Shown here: one piece after another, positions 16,729-26,302 of the stretch
How the letters are laid out: each line of letters opens with the position of its first letter
How positions within the stretch are numbered: position 1 is the first letter of the stretch
DNA from: JAEUNX01 sp034004685
Lineage (GTDB): Bacteria; Pseudomonadota; Gammaproteobacteria; Burkholderiales; Rhodocyclaceae
DNA: 62,809 bases
Direction of reading: 5' to 3'
Assembly: GCA_034004685.1 (NCBI GenBank)
Contig: JAVEWG010000020.1
Location: 1-62,809, forward strand
Translations under genes and position numbers: made by a program
The notes under the pieces: generated by a model
What the model was told of the DNA's origin: nothing
What the model saw: the letters and a program-made list of their open reading frames with translations, nothing else
Database searches by the model: none

Positions 16729-17618
16729 GGCAGATGGGTGACGGCATCGATCAACTCCAGGCTTTCGGAGGTCGAGCGGTAGCCAATCTGGAAGCAGCGG
16801 GCGCCAGCCAGCAAATTGCACAGGCCGACGAAGCCCCGGTCACCCATGCGTTCCTTGTTGAAGGATTGCTGGGCAATCAGGGAGAACGCCTCGGAGCGGG
16901 AAATCTCGGTCACGGAGGACTCGCCATCGGCCTGGAATCTGGGGAATACCACCCAGCGGCACCGGGCCGGGGTTTCTCCTTGCGCCACGGAGGCCAGAGG
17001 GGCCGCTGCGTGGCACACGGTGCCTTTGCGGGTATCCAGGTAGGCCTCCCCCAGGACAGCCCCGGAAAAGCCCCTGACGATCTCGATGGATTGGTTCTTC
17101 AGGCTGATGGGGCGAGGGTTGGGTAGCAGGGTGTTGGAGTCGGGCTCGATGAGGGCCAGCTCGTCCGATAGCAAGCGCCAGCCACCCAGGAAGGTCAGGG
17201 CCGCGCACAGGGTGCTTTTCCCCGCGCCGGGAAATCCCGGCAGCAGGATCGCCTGGTCATTCCTGGCGAGTACCGCCGCGTGGATCGTGAGGAGCCCCAG
17301 GGGGCGGGAGGCCAGGCACCAGTTCAAACCCCATTCAAAAAGGGGGGCGGCCTGGTCGCCAGGCAAGGGCAGGAAGGGTTCTTCCCCGTCCACGATGAAG
17401 CGGGCCTGGGGGCTGAAGAGCCTCCGCAGCCCGGCGGCGTTTCTGATCTCGATGTCAAAGTCGACGAAGTTATCCGGCCCAGCCCCTTGATAGGTAGGGT
17501 AATGGTGCGCCAAATGGCGTCGTACGCTGGGAAAGGGGGACCTGATGCGGAGCGTGACCGGGGGAATGCGCAGGACTACATCCAGTTCCCCGAAACCACC
17601 GAACTGACTAGGGGGCAT
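16725..17618 (-). CDS. HprK-related kinase
   Basis: 297 aa. P-loop GFPGAGKST at about residues 128-136, preceded by the strand HAAVLARNDQAILL and followed by LLSDELALIEP, as in HPr kinase-related proteins. It matches the 'HprK-related kinase A' type found next to PqqD-like proteins. Start ATG 17618 overlaps the PqqD-like stop (ATGCCCCCTAG), and its own stop overlaps the NTase start. Expected to phosphorylate a Ser/Thr or peptide substrate. No HPr gene is nearby. Confidence 0.75.
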   Translation of the reverse strand: MPPSQFGGFGELDVVLRIPPVTLRIRSPFPSVRRHLAHHYPTYQGAGPDNFVDFDIEIRNAAGLRRLFSPQARFIVDGEEPFLPLPGDQAAPLFEWGLNWCLASRPLGLLTIHAAVLARNDQAILLPGFPGAGKSTLCAALTFLGGWRLLSDELALIEPDSNTLLPNPRPISLKNQSIEIVRGFSGAVLGEAYLDTRKGTVCHAAAPLASVAQGETPARCRWVVFPRFQADGESSVTEISRSEAFSLIAQQSFNKERMGDRGFVGLCNLLAGARCFQIGYRSTSESLELIDAVTHLP

Positions 17619-17880
17619 CAATGGTTTGGATGAGGCCGAACTGGACCAGCGAGCCCATGACGGCCTGCAACGATTCTGTAGGGAACGAGCGCGATTTCTC
17701 CAGCCATTCGAACTGAGCTGTCTGTTGCGGTCGGTTGTTCAGATCTTCCAGGAGCGTCCGCGCATCATCCGCAAGCACCCAGTAATCTCCCGATCCGCTG
17801 TCGAAGACAACCGATACCCCTTCTTCATCCCACCTGGGGGAAAACATCAGTCGTCTCCCGGGGTGAATGCTCGCTTTCAT
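17608..17880 (-). CDS. PqqD-like peptide chaperone (RRE fold)
   Basis: 90 aa. LMFSPRWDEEGVSVVFDSGSGDYWVLADDARTLL resembles the PqqD winged-helix RiPP recognition element, which in PqqD begins with P.F.LR. and continues into YWLN/E-like strands. ATG 17880 was chosen because homology begins there; a longer frame upstream would run through the preceding gene. It lies 32 bp after the Tat-protein gene and overlaps the kinase start. Probably presents a leader or tail of the substrate to the kinase/NTase pair. Confidence 0.7.
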   Translation of the reverse strand: MKASIHPGRRLMFSPRWDEEGVSVVFDSGSGDYWVLADDARTLLEDLNNRPQQTAQFEWLEKSRSFPTESLQAVMGSLVQFGLIQTIDAP

Positions 17881-17912
17881 GATGGAGAGCCGATGCTCGG
17901 CTTCTCCCCGGG

Positions 17913-18656
17913 TTATTTGCCGCCCTTCTTGCTCTTGCCGGGGGAGGTCGATTCGGCCGCGCAGATATCCGGCCCATCCATGCTTTCCATGAACAGGTCG
18001 TACATGCCGGAAATGTAGGCAATCACGTCTTGGGCTGTCCATCCGACCGTTGCCCCGTTCGGGTAATAGGATGAGCCCCCGTTCCGGGTTCCTAACCACA
18101 TTTGCTGGATATCGCTTCCGCTAATGGGATAGGCGCTGCCCAAATACCCAAAATTGAGCCAGGCCGCCAGAAGGTGCCGCTTCAACTGGCCGTCCGGGTT
18201 GTGGCCGTTGGGGTCTGCCAGGATCAGCCACATGCTCACGTTGGGTGCACCCGCAAGGATGACCGAAGCAAGGGTCCCGGGGGCCTGGATGGGCGGCAGA
18301 TTCCCCTGTCCCGTGATATTTGGGCAATAGTTACTGGTTTGGCCAACGAATGTCGGCGGTACCGCATTGACCCAGCTGCCAAATTTCTGGGGCTGTTTCC
18401 AGTAGCCTGGAGAATAGCCCCCCCCGCAGGAGCCGGGCCCTTCGTCAGGCCTGGGGCTCTGATTGCCCGACACCATAGCGGAAGGGCTTTGGCACACCGC
18501 CTTCCCAAGCGCTGTCTTGGCCTGGACCGCGAGCAGAACGCCGGTAGCGCCGGAGGCGCCCGCCATGAAACGCCGACGAGTGACGACCTTCTTGGCGGCT
18601 GCATCGGGCATGGGGGTGGCCGAATCAGCGTGGTGCGGGGTGGAATCGATTTTCAT
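17913..18656 (-). CDS. Tat-exported protein of the HprK-like/PqqD cassette
   Basis: 247 aa. Twin-arginine signal with RRRF at residues 27-30 (consensus-like VVTRRRFMAG), a hydrophobic AGASGATGVLLAV core and a likely cleavage near ALGKA. The mature part has CGGGYSPGYWK, several conserved-looking Trp residues and a C-terminal Lys/Ser/Gly-rich tail after MDGPDICAAE. GYWK-type proteins are otherwise uncharacterised. It is the first gene of the cassette, and the -24/-12-like site at 18731-18746 sits upstream. ATG 18656 is favoured over ATG 18749, which overlaps that site. Confidence 0.65.
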   Translation of the reverse strand: MKIDSTPHHADSATPMPDAAAKKVVTRRRFMAGASGATGVLLAVQAKTALGKAVCQSPSAMVSGNQSPRPDEGPGSCGGGYSPGYWKQPQKFGSWVNAVPPTFVGQTSNYCPNITGQGNLPPIQAPGTLASVILAGAPNVSMWLILADPNGHNPDGQLKRHLLAAWLNFGYLGSAYPISGSDIQQMWLGTRNGGSSYYPNGATVGWTAQDVIAYISGMYDLFMESMDGPDICAAESTSPGKSKKGGK

Positions 18657-18730
18657 GATCTTGTGCCGAGTAAGGACGCTTCTGGATCTTGGGATGCCAC
18701 CTAAGTTTAGGCGCAATTCATTGTAGTAGA

Positions 18731-18746
18731 AGCAGATAGCGTGCCG
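18731..18746 (-). promoter_or_regulatory. Sigma-54-like promoter upstream of the Tat/PqqD/HprK cassette
   Basis: The minus strand reads CGGCACGCTATCTGCT, identical to the pilA -24/-12 element at 14 of 16 positions, with GG and GC at canonical spacing. It lies 74 bp upstream of ATG 18656. Functional status is inferred. Confidence 0.6.
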
Positions 18747-18908
18747 CATTCGTGATGGTTTTATCGGTTTGATTTATAAGCAGATTGCCGATCGTCATCA
18801 CCGCTGCGGCAGATCTGTGTCAAATATTCCGACGCCTGGCGGGGCCTTGCATCCTAGCGGGATTGGCCAAGGTTCAGGGTGGCGCTTGCAAAATGACGGC
18901 CTTCCCTT

Positions 18909-18930
18909 AGGGTGGGTTGAAGCCCACCCT
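18909..18930. repeat. REP-like palindrome
   Basis: AGGGTGGG-TTGAAG-CCCACCCT is a perfect palindromic stem with a TGAAG-type loop. It is related to the other dispersed repeats in the window but lacks the full GTAGGG end. Confidence 0.6.
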
Positions 18931-19007
18931 CCCGTGGCTCCTCCATTTCAGGTGCCCACCAATCGCCTCATGGTAGCCGGTCCAGCGGGAATGGGTGATG
19001 AATTGAT

Positions 19008-20288
19008 CTATAGGGAAACCATCCTTTGGTTGGCCAACGCCAGCCGTTCCGCCATCACTTCCAGAAACGCCTTGTAGAAATGCATCCGGCAGGTATCGGA
19101 GGCGCGTTGCAGGGCGCTGGCGCGGATGGTGGCAATGCGCGAGGGGGTCGTGGTTTCCACCGAGGCCGAGCGAATGCCGCCGGTGGGGTCGAAGAGGGCC
19201 ATTTCACCGAAACAGTCGCCGGGACCAAGGGTCTGCAGCAGTTGATCGTGCTTCTTGACCCGGGCTTCTCCTTCCACCAGGAAGCAGAAATGCTGGCCCG
19301 ATTCGCCTTCCTTCAGGAGGGTGGTGCCGGCCAGGGCATCCGACCAGTCGCTGAAATTGACCACTTCCCAGATTTCCACATCGGAAAACTCCCGGAAAAA
19401 CCGGATGCCCCGCAGGGCTTGGAATTTTTGGGCGTCCGGCAGGGTGTCCTGGCCGGGGGAGAAGCTACGGTTGCGGAAGGCCTGGGCCAGATCCTGGGAG
19501 AACTCGCTCCAGGAGCGGTAGCGCCGCTCCAGATCCCGCACCATGGCGCGGCGCACGATGGCTTCAAGGGCCGGGGGGATGCCCACCCGGTAGGTGGAGG
19601 GGGGCGGGGCGTCTTCGTGGGCGATGCGGTAGAGCAGGCTGTAGGGGTTGCTGGCTTCAAAGGGAAGCCGGCCGCACAGCAGCTGGTACATCACCACCCC
19701 CAGGGAGTAAATGTCGGTCTGATGGTTGAGGGGAATTTCCCGTACCTGCTGGGGCGACATGTAGGCGGGTGAGCCCACCCCGGACAGCTGGGTGGTGTCG
19801 CTGGCGGTAAACAGGGCCGTGCCAAAGTCCGTCAGGCGGATGTCCTGGCCATCCTGGTCGTTCAGCAAGATGTTGGCGGGCTTGATGTCCCGGTGGGTGA
19901 TGCCCTGGTGGTAGGCGTAGTCCAGGGCCCGGGTGCACTTGAAGGTGATTTCGATCAGCCGGTCGAAGGGCAGCAGCCGATCCGGTTGGCACCAGGCCTC
20001 CAGGGTGCCCCCCGGGACGTACTCCATCACCACGTAGCCGTCCTGGTCATCCACCACCGCATCCAGGATCTGGACGATGTGGGGGTGATTGAGCTTGCCG
20101 GCGAGGGAGGCTTCGTTGATCAGCAGGTGGCGGTACAGCCGGCCCCGCTGCGGGTCCCGCAACACCTCGGGATGGAAACGCTTGACCGCCACTTCCCGCT
20201 GGGCGAAGGGGTCATAGGCCAGGTAAACGGCGGCCGTGGCGCCCCGGCCGATCTGCCGCCGAACTTCGTACTTGCCGATGCGCTCCAT
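19008..20288 (-). CDS. Serine/threonine protein kinase with C-terminal cyclic-nucleotide-binding domain
   Basis: 426 aa. Hanks-type kinase: glycine loop IGRGATAAVY, catalytic lysine in VAVKRF, THRDIKPANI, LTDFGTA and the APE-equivalent SPAYMSPQQ. After about residue 290, a cNMP-binding fold follows: HFCFLVEGEARV, LGPGDCFGEMALFDP and an Arg-containing phosphate cassette region (GGIRSASV). No transmembrane segment, so cytoplasmic. The fusion suggests cAMP or cGMP gating of kinase activity, or use of the domain as a docking module. It is 25 bp downstream of argH on the same strand. Confidence 0.88.
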   Translation of the reverse strand: MERIGKYEVRRQIGRGATAAVYLAYDPFAQREVAVKRFHPEVLRDPQRGRLYRHLLINEASLAGKLNHPHIVQILDAVVDDQDGYVVMEYVPGGTLEAWCQPDRLLPFDRLIEITFKCTRALDYAYHQGITHRDIKPANILLNDQDGQDIRLTDFGTALFTASDTTQLSGVGSPAYMSPQQVREIPLNHQTDIYSLGVVMYQLLCGRLPFEASNPYSLLYRIAHEDAPPPSTYRVGIPPALEAIVRRAMVRDLERRYRSWSEFSQDLAQAFRNRSFSPGQDTLPDAQKFQALRGIRFFREFSDVEIWEVVNFSDWSDALAGTTLLKEGESGQHFCFLVEGEARVKKHDQLLQTLGPGDCFGEMALFDPTGGIRSASVETTTPSRIATIRASALQRASDTCRMHFYKAFLEVMAERLALANQRMVSL

Positions 20289-20313
20289 GGCGGGCCCGGT
20301 GGCGGGGGCGCCC

Positions 20314-21738
<1,425 letters not shown>

Positions 21739-21809
21739 GGGGTTCGAGAAGCGCCAGAAAGAGAACTGGCCCGAATTATAGTCTGGTCAGCCTCGACCTC
21801 CGGGGCAAC

Positions 21810-21843
21810 AAAAAACCAGGCCCGGCGGAAGTGGCCGGGCCTG
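21810..21843 (-). terminator. Terminator of the minor-pilin operon
   Basis: A 10-bp perfect stem CAGGCCCGGC/GCCGGGCCTG (21817-21826 with 21834-21843) with a 7-nt loop. It is followed on the minus strand by a run of six Ts, 33 bp after the pilV-fusion stop. Confidence 0.88.
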
Positions 21844-21875
21844 TTGGGTTGCGGGCATTTCTGCCGTCGCTGCTT

Positions 21876-24194
21876 TTACGGGAAATTCACGTTGGTTTGA
21901 GCCACGCAGTTGGCGGTAACGCCCAAAGTGTAGCTGTAGGTTGGGTTGCCGTTGGTCTTGCTGTTGGTGAGGGTGACCGCGGTTCCCGAAACTGTAGAGA
22001 GCGCGCAGCTATAGTTGGCGCTGCCGTTGGCCATGGAGCAAGTGCCTGCCGAACTGGGCGAAACGCTCACCGTGCCGTGCTTGTCATGGGCCGTACCGCT
22101 GATGGGCGTGTTGCAGAGGGCCCCGAAGTTCGCGGTTACCGACTTGGCCGCGCTCATGGTGACGACGCAGGATCCCGTACCCGAGCAGGCACCGCTCCAC
22201 CCCGCGAAGCTATACCCGCTGGCTGGTGTTGCGGTCAGGGTGACCACGGTGCCGGCGGTGTAGCTGGAGGACGCGGAGGCGCAACCGGTGCCGCAACTGA
22301 TGCCCGTGGGCGAGCTGGTGACCGTTCCCCCAGCCTGGGAAGACTTGCCCACCGACAGGGTATAGAGGGTCGGATTGAGGGCGAAGGTGGCCGTGACGTT
22401 CTTGGCGGCGTCCATTGTTACCGTGCAATTGCCCGTGCCGGAGCAGGCGCCGCCCCAACCCGTGAAGGTGTAACCGGGGGATGCCGCAGCGGTCAGGGTG
22501 ACATTCGCGCCGCTCAGGTAACTGTAGGCGCAGGTGCCCGGGCAGCTGATGTAAGTGTCGGTGCTGGTAACCGTGCCGCTGCCAGTCACGCTGGCCGTCA
22601 GGGCATGGGTGGTGGTGCCGGTGGTGAAGGTGGCGGTGACGGCGGTGTTGGCCGACATGGTCACTGCACAGCTACCCGTGCCGGTGCATGCGCCTCCCCA
22701 GCCGTCGAAGGTATACCCCGGGGCCGGTGTGGGGGTGAGGGTCACTGCCGTGCCGCTGGCAAAGCTGCCAGAGGTGGTCGCACAACTGGTATCGCAGCTG
22801 ATGCCCGTGGGATTACTGACCACCGAGCCCCCGGCCGTGCTGCCGGACTTGGTGAGGGTCAGGGTGTAGTTGATGGAGCCGCCATTGCCCACTTCCGATT
22901 CGAAGCCGGGCCACACGTTGGGGCACACGTCACTGTGGGCGGTGTCGTTATCTGGGCTGATGCAGTAGTACTTGCCGGCGTTGCTGGTAAAGATGCCGCC
23001 GGTCATTTTCGAATTGCAACTGCTGTTGTTGCCGGAGAGGTGGGTGATGAGGAAGTGCTGGTTGTACTGGCCGTTGGCATCGTTGGCGTAGGTGCCGGGG
23101 ACGATGGTGCCGTCGTTGGGATAGGTGCGGTTGCCCGCCATGCCGTTGGAAAGGTAGGTGCCGCTGCTGTTGTAGAAGCCCCGATAACTGCGGTAGCCGC
23201 TCTCCAGGGGGTGGGCACTGGTCAGGGTGCTGTTGCTGACCCCGTTGTTGAAGCCGGGGTCACCCACGCAGATGGTGGGGGTGGCGGCCTGGCCATTCAC
23301 GTCGTCAGTAATGGTGATGCCCACGTTGCCGTACCAGCCCGGGCCCACGTAGCAGACGTATTCGAAGTATTTGTAGGAATTGCTGCCGCCGCTTGCCGCG
23401 ATCAGGTTCTGGGGGACATTGTCAAAAAAGCACTGGCCTTCGCTGGAAAGGCGGACGACCACGTCATCAGAATCGGGGATGGCGTTATTGCCGGCGTTCT
23501 GGTCGAAATAGACCCGCCCGGCGATCCGGGTGAATTGCTTGTTGTTTTCCAGGTAAAGGATTTCCCGGCCGGAACTGTCCAGCAACAAGGTCCGGGTACC
23601 GTCGGTGTAGATGTGAGTCCCCTGTCCGTCATTGGTGGCAGTGCCCAGGGGGTTGCCGTTGCCATCCGTGTGCACGCTGTAATCCCCCCGCAGGGCGTCG
23701 CCCGTGGGGGAAATGAGGGAGCCCCCCGCGCCACCCTGGGAGTTGGCGACCTGGATTTCCGGGTCGTCCCAGGCAACGGCGCTGTTCATGGTCAGAGTCT
23801 GGGAGGTACCAAACCGGTCGGTCCATTGGACGCTGAGCTGGATAAGGCGCCGTTCCGACCCGGCATCGGTGATGGTCCAGCACAGGGTGTAACTACCGTT
23901 GCCCAGGGTGACCGCACCGTTGCAAGTCTGGCTGCCCGTGGTCAAGGGCGCGGTGAAGGCGGTTTGCCGGAGCTGCTCCAGCTTGCGCTGGGCCAGGGTG
24001 ACTGCCTCCGAGCGGGAGCGGGATTCGCCGGCCGCCGACAAGGTCAACGTCTCCAGCTTGCTCAGGGCCAGGATGCCCAGGGAAACGATCAGCAATGCGA
24101 TCAAGGCTTCGATGAGCACGAAGCCTGCCAGCCTGATCTTGGGGGTGCGGGTGGATAGGAACATGTTCATCACCATTTGGATGTTTGAAGCCAT
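21876..24194 (-). CDS. pilV: PilV-type minor pilin fused to a large repeat-bearing adhesin-like C-terminus
   Basis: 772 aa, versus about 150-200 aa for ordinary PilV. The prepilin N-terminus (LAGFVLIEALIALLIVSLGILAL, Gly-1/Phe+1, Glu at +5) is followed by a PilV-like helix and a ~300-residue Asn/Gly-rich middle. Three InlB/Flg_new_2-like repeats of ~80 residues then follow (about residues 440-690), each with a GISC..C pair, GYTFxGWGGAC and GSCxVTM. A fourth, divergent ~80-residue C-terminal domain completes it. Paired cysteines suggest disulfide-stabilised repeats. It is the last gene of the pilE-fimU-W-X-V operon; no pilY1 is present. Start ATG 24194 lies 6 bp after the pilX stop. Confidence 0.8.
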   Translation of the reverse strand: MASNIQMVMNMFLSTRTPKIRLAGFVLIEALIALLIVSLGILALSKLETLTLSAAGESRSRSEAVTLAQRKLEQLRQTAFTAPLTTGSQTCNGAVTLGNGSYTLCWTITDAGSERRLIQLSVQWTDRFGTSQTLTMNSAVAWDDPEIQVANSQGGAGGSLISPTGDALRGDYSVHTDGNGNPLGTATNDGQGTHIYTDGTRTLLLDSSGREILYLENNKQFTRIAGRVYFDQNAGNNAIPDSDDVVVRLSSEGQCFFDNVPQNLIAASGGSNSYKYFEYVCYVGPGWYGNVGITITDDVNGQAATPTICVGDPGFNNGVSNSTLTSAHPLESGYRSYRGFYNSSGTYLSNGMAGNRTYPNDGTIVPGTYANDANGQYNQHFLITHLSGNNSSCNSKMTGGIFTSNAGKYYCISPDNDTAHSDVCPNVWPGFESEVGNGGSINYTLTLTKSGSTAGGSVVSNPTGISCDTSCATTSGSFASGTAVTLTPTPAPGYTFDGWGGACTGTGSCAVTMSANTAVTATFTTGTTTHALTASVTGSGTVTSTDTYISCPGTCAYSYLSGANVTLTAAASPGYTFTGWGGACSGTGNCTVTMDAAKNVTATFALNPTLYTLSVGKSSQAGGTVTSSPTGISCGTGCASASSSYTAGTVVTLTATPASGYSFAGWSGACSGTGSCVVTMSAAKSVTANFGALCNTPISGTAHDKHGTVSVSPSSAGTCSMANGSANYSCALSTVSGTAVTLTNSKTNGNPTYSYTLGVTANCVAQTNVNFP
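22119..22874 (-). repeat. Three tandem ~80-codon protein repeats in pilV
   Basis: Repeat units lie at roughly 22617-22874, 22374-22616 and 22119-22373. Each encodes a C..C pair, a GY(T/S)F.GW.GAC.GTG.C motif and a VTATF/VTANF-type end. They are similar at the protein level rather than identical DNA, so they are older duplications. Confidence 0.8.
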
Positions 24195-24200
24195 GGTGGC

Positions 24201-25514
24201 TTACCAGTCTTTCCAGCTACCTTGGAGTTTTCCTCCAACGCCTTGGGATTCGGCCCGCTGAATGACGTTGGGGTCGTAGATGACCTTGGGGTTGCCAGTG
24301 GTGTTGGCGGAGCCCTGGACAATCAACGAACCGTAAACGGTGGGGCTGCCGTTGCCGGTGACGTCGCCATGCACGTAGACGATGCCGTTGATCACCGTGT
24401 TGCTGCCGAGAGCCAGGTCGCCATTGATGATGAGGGTGACAGGCTTGTCCGGCGTGCCAATGGTGTTGGGCAGGGAGGTGGCATCCCCTTCCACCCAGAT
24501 GATGTTGCCGTCGTGGGTGCCGACGGTGTTGATGTTGGTGGAATTCGCGTTGCTCAGGGTGCCGGTGAGGTCCACCACCCAGGAAGCTTCGCTGGCCCGA
24601 TAGTCGGCGATGTTGTCTCCGAAGAAGTACTGGAAGAACCCGTCCGCGCTGAGGGATGACAATCGGGTGTCGCCGGAGACCGTGTCGTGGCCCAGGGTGG
24701 AGCCCTGGGTGGAGCAGGTATAGCCCGTGGGGGGGTTGTTGCAGGCGGGGCTGTTACCGGTGTCGCGGTAATCCTTGGTGCCGTCGTTATCCGAGTCCAG
24801 GGCGCTGTCGGCGGTGGGATAGTTGGCCACGTCCCGGGTAAAGGTCTTGCCGGTCATGCTTTGCCCCAGCATGCTGCCGCCGGACCAGACAGTCAGGTCG
24901 TTGAAGTAGTTGAGGACGGAGGCGCCCCCCACCAGCAGGTTGGCCACCCCCTTGGTGATGAGGGGCGTGGACACGGTGCCGGCCAGGCCCGGGTGGATGC
25001 GCAGCTTCTGGGTCATCTTGTGGACCGCCGAGTCGTCGTCGCTCCAGCCACAGGAGAACATCACCGCATCGATCAGGTTGCTGGAATCCGGCGCCGCGCA
25101 ATTGGTGGAGGTGCCCCGGGTGGTGCCGCAGGTCAGGGTGTCGGCATTGGTGGTGACGTTGCAATACTTGACCAGATAGGTGGGTTCGCCCGCACCATCA
25201 AAGGGTGAAGTTGGGGCAAGGTCGGATGTCGGCGCGACAAACACCGGCGGGGTTGCCGAGCTGAAGAACTTGACCAGGCCAACGCCGTTGGTGGGGTCGT
25301 TCACCAGGGCCAGTGCCCGGTCCAGCCCCGCGTTGGCGGCTGCGATGGCTCGCTTGGCCCGGATCTCGTTGGCGGACAGGCGTTGCTCCATCACCGCGCC
25401 CCGGCTGGTGTAGAGCATCACCAAGCCTGCGGCGAGCAGCAGCATGAGGACAACGAAAAGCGTTGCCACGCCCTGCTGGGCGTGCCCATTGCGTCTGGTT
25501 TGCGGTGCGTTCAT
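24201..25514 (-). CDS. pilX: Type IV pilus assembly protein PilX
   Basis: 437 aa. The N-terminus QQGVATLFVVLMLLLAAGLVMLYTSRGAVMEQRLSANEIRAKRA matches PilX_N. The region after about residue 60 is long, low-complexity and rich in Asn/Thr/Gly; the C-terminal third resembles repetitive beta structure (TLIINGDLALGSN, VINGIVYVHGDVTGNG). ATG 25514 is used because the PilX N-terminus starts there; the open frame extends further upstream through pilW. It sits 29 bp after pilW and 6 bp before pilV. Confidence 0.82.
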   Translation of the reverse strand: MNAPQTRRNGHAQQGVATLFVVLMLLLAAGLVMLYTSRGAVMEQRLSANEIRAKRAIAAANAGLDRALALVNDPTNGVGLVKFFSSATPPVFVAPTSDLAPTSPFDGAGEPTYLVKYCNVTTNADTLTCGTTRGTSTNCAAPDSSNLIDAVMFSCGWSDDDSAVHKMTQKLRIHPGLAGTVSTPLITKGVANLLVGGASVLNYFNDLTVWSGGSMLGQSMTGKTFTRDVANYPTADSALDSDNDGTKDYRDTGNSPACNNPPTGYTCSTQGSTLGHDTVSGDTRLSSLSADGFFQYFFGDNIADYRASEASWVVDLTGTLSNANSTNINTVGTHDGNIIWVEGDATSLPNTIGTPDKPVTLIINGDLALGSNTVINGIVYVHGDVTGNGSPTVYGSLIVQGSANTTGNPKVIYDPNVIQRAESQGVGGKLQGSWKDW

Positions 25515-25543
25515 GGCTTCTTGGCCTGGTCCGGATGGGTTGA

Positions 25544-26302
25544 TCAGTGAGCCGTGAGGATGCGGTTGTTGCGCACCAGCACGGTTTCCGTAAGGCTGCG
25601 GGTGAGGGTCGTGTCCTGGGCGTGCTGGGCGGTGAGGGTGATGGTGACCTGGCGCGTTTCCACCAAAACATCGCCGGATGTGGGCGCCACGTAGCCGCTT
25701 GCCGTGGTGTCGGCGCAGGCGGCGGACGTGCTGCCGGCGGCGGTGGTCCAGGTCACGCTGGGGGACGCCGTGGTATTCATGCACTGGGAGCCGCCCGTTT
25801 CGAAGCTGAGGGCCGTGACCGTGATGACGTTGGGGTCGGAAACGTTTTCCCAGTTCGAAGTGGTGTTGCAAGCCGACGTGTTGGTCGAACTCAGGTTCAC
25901 GGAAGGCTTGATCATCTGGACAGCGTTGCTGCCGTAGTGAAATCCGAAGAAGTCAACGCCTGGGTCCTGGGCGCCAGCCGTCCCCCCGTTGTAGGTGGCG
26001 TCGTAGCTATACAGGATGCAGCTTGAGGTGACGGCAAGGTTGGTGGTGCCGCCGGTAAAGGGGTTGTTGCCGGTATCCGCTGTCCCCCAATACCCTGCCC
26101 TGCGGATGTCCGCCACCATGATGTCCATGATGGCCCTTAGATCCTGGTTGAGGCGGTTGGCGTTGAGGGTGTCGCGGCTGCCTCGGGAGGTGTTGAGATA
26201 CACCGCCGACATGGCGGCCAGGACGATCAGCCCCACCACCAGACCGATCATGAGTTCGACCAGGTTGATGCCGCGTTGGGATTTGCGATGGTTGGTCAGC
26301 AT
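25544..26302 (-). CDS. pilW: Type IV pilus minor pilin PilW
   Basis: 252 aa. Prepilin signal with Gly before INLVELMIGLVVGLIVLAAMSAVY, conserved Glu5 and PilW-type LRAIMDIMVADIRRAGYWG. The periplasmic part has six cysteines. The start overlaps the end of fimU by 7 bp. Part of the minor-pilin priming complex. Confidence 0.88.
   Translation of the reverse strand: MLTNHRKSQRGINLVELMIGLVVGLIVLAAMSAVYLNTSRGSRDTLNANRLNQDLRAIMDIMVADIRRAGYWGTADTGNNPFTGGTTNLAVTSSCILYSYDATYNGGTAGAQDPGVDFFGFHYGSNAVQMIKPSVNLSSTNTSACNTTSNWENVSDPNVITVTALSFETGGSQCMNTTASPSVTWTTAAGSTSAACADTTASGYVAPTSGDVLVETRQVTITLTAQHAQDTTLTRSLTETVLVRNNRILTAH

Larger units (their letters stand above)
18657..19007. other. Intergenic region between the Tat gene and the protein kinase
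   Basis: About 350 bp holding the sigma-54-like site and a REP-like palindrome at 18909-18930. No short precursor-peptide ORF with a convincing ribosome-binding site was seen on either strand. Confidence 0.5.

Noticed and set aside
18657..18749. N-terminal extension of the Tat protein to ATG 18749
   Set aside because: It would run through the sigma-54-like site and place a long non-Tat stretch before the RR motif. ATG 18656 is used.
22119..22874. Tandem repeats considered as a CRISPR or satellite array
   Set aside because: They are in-frame protein repeats with diverged DNA and ~240-bp units, so not CRISPR. No CRISPR array was seen in the window.
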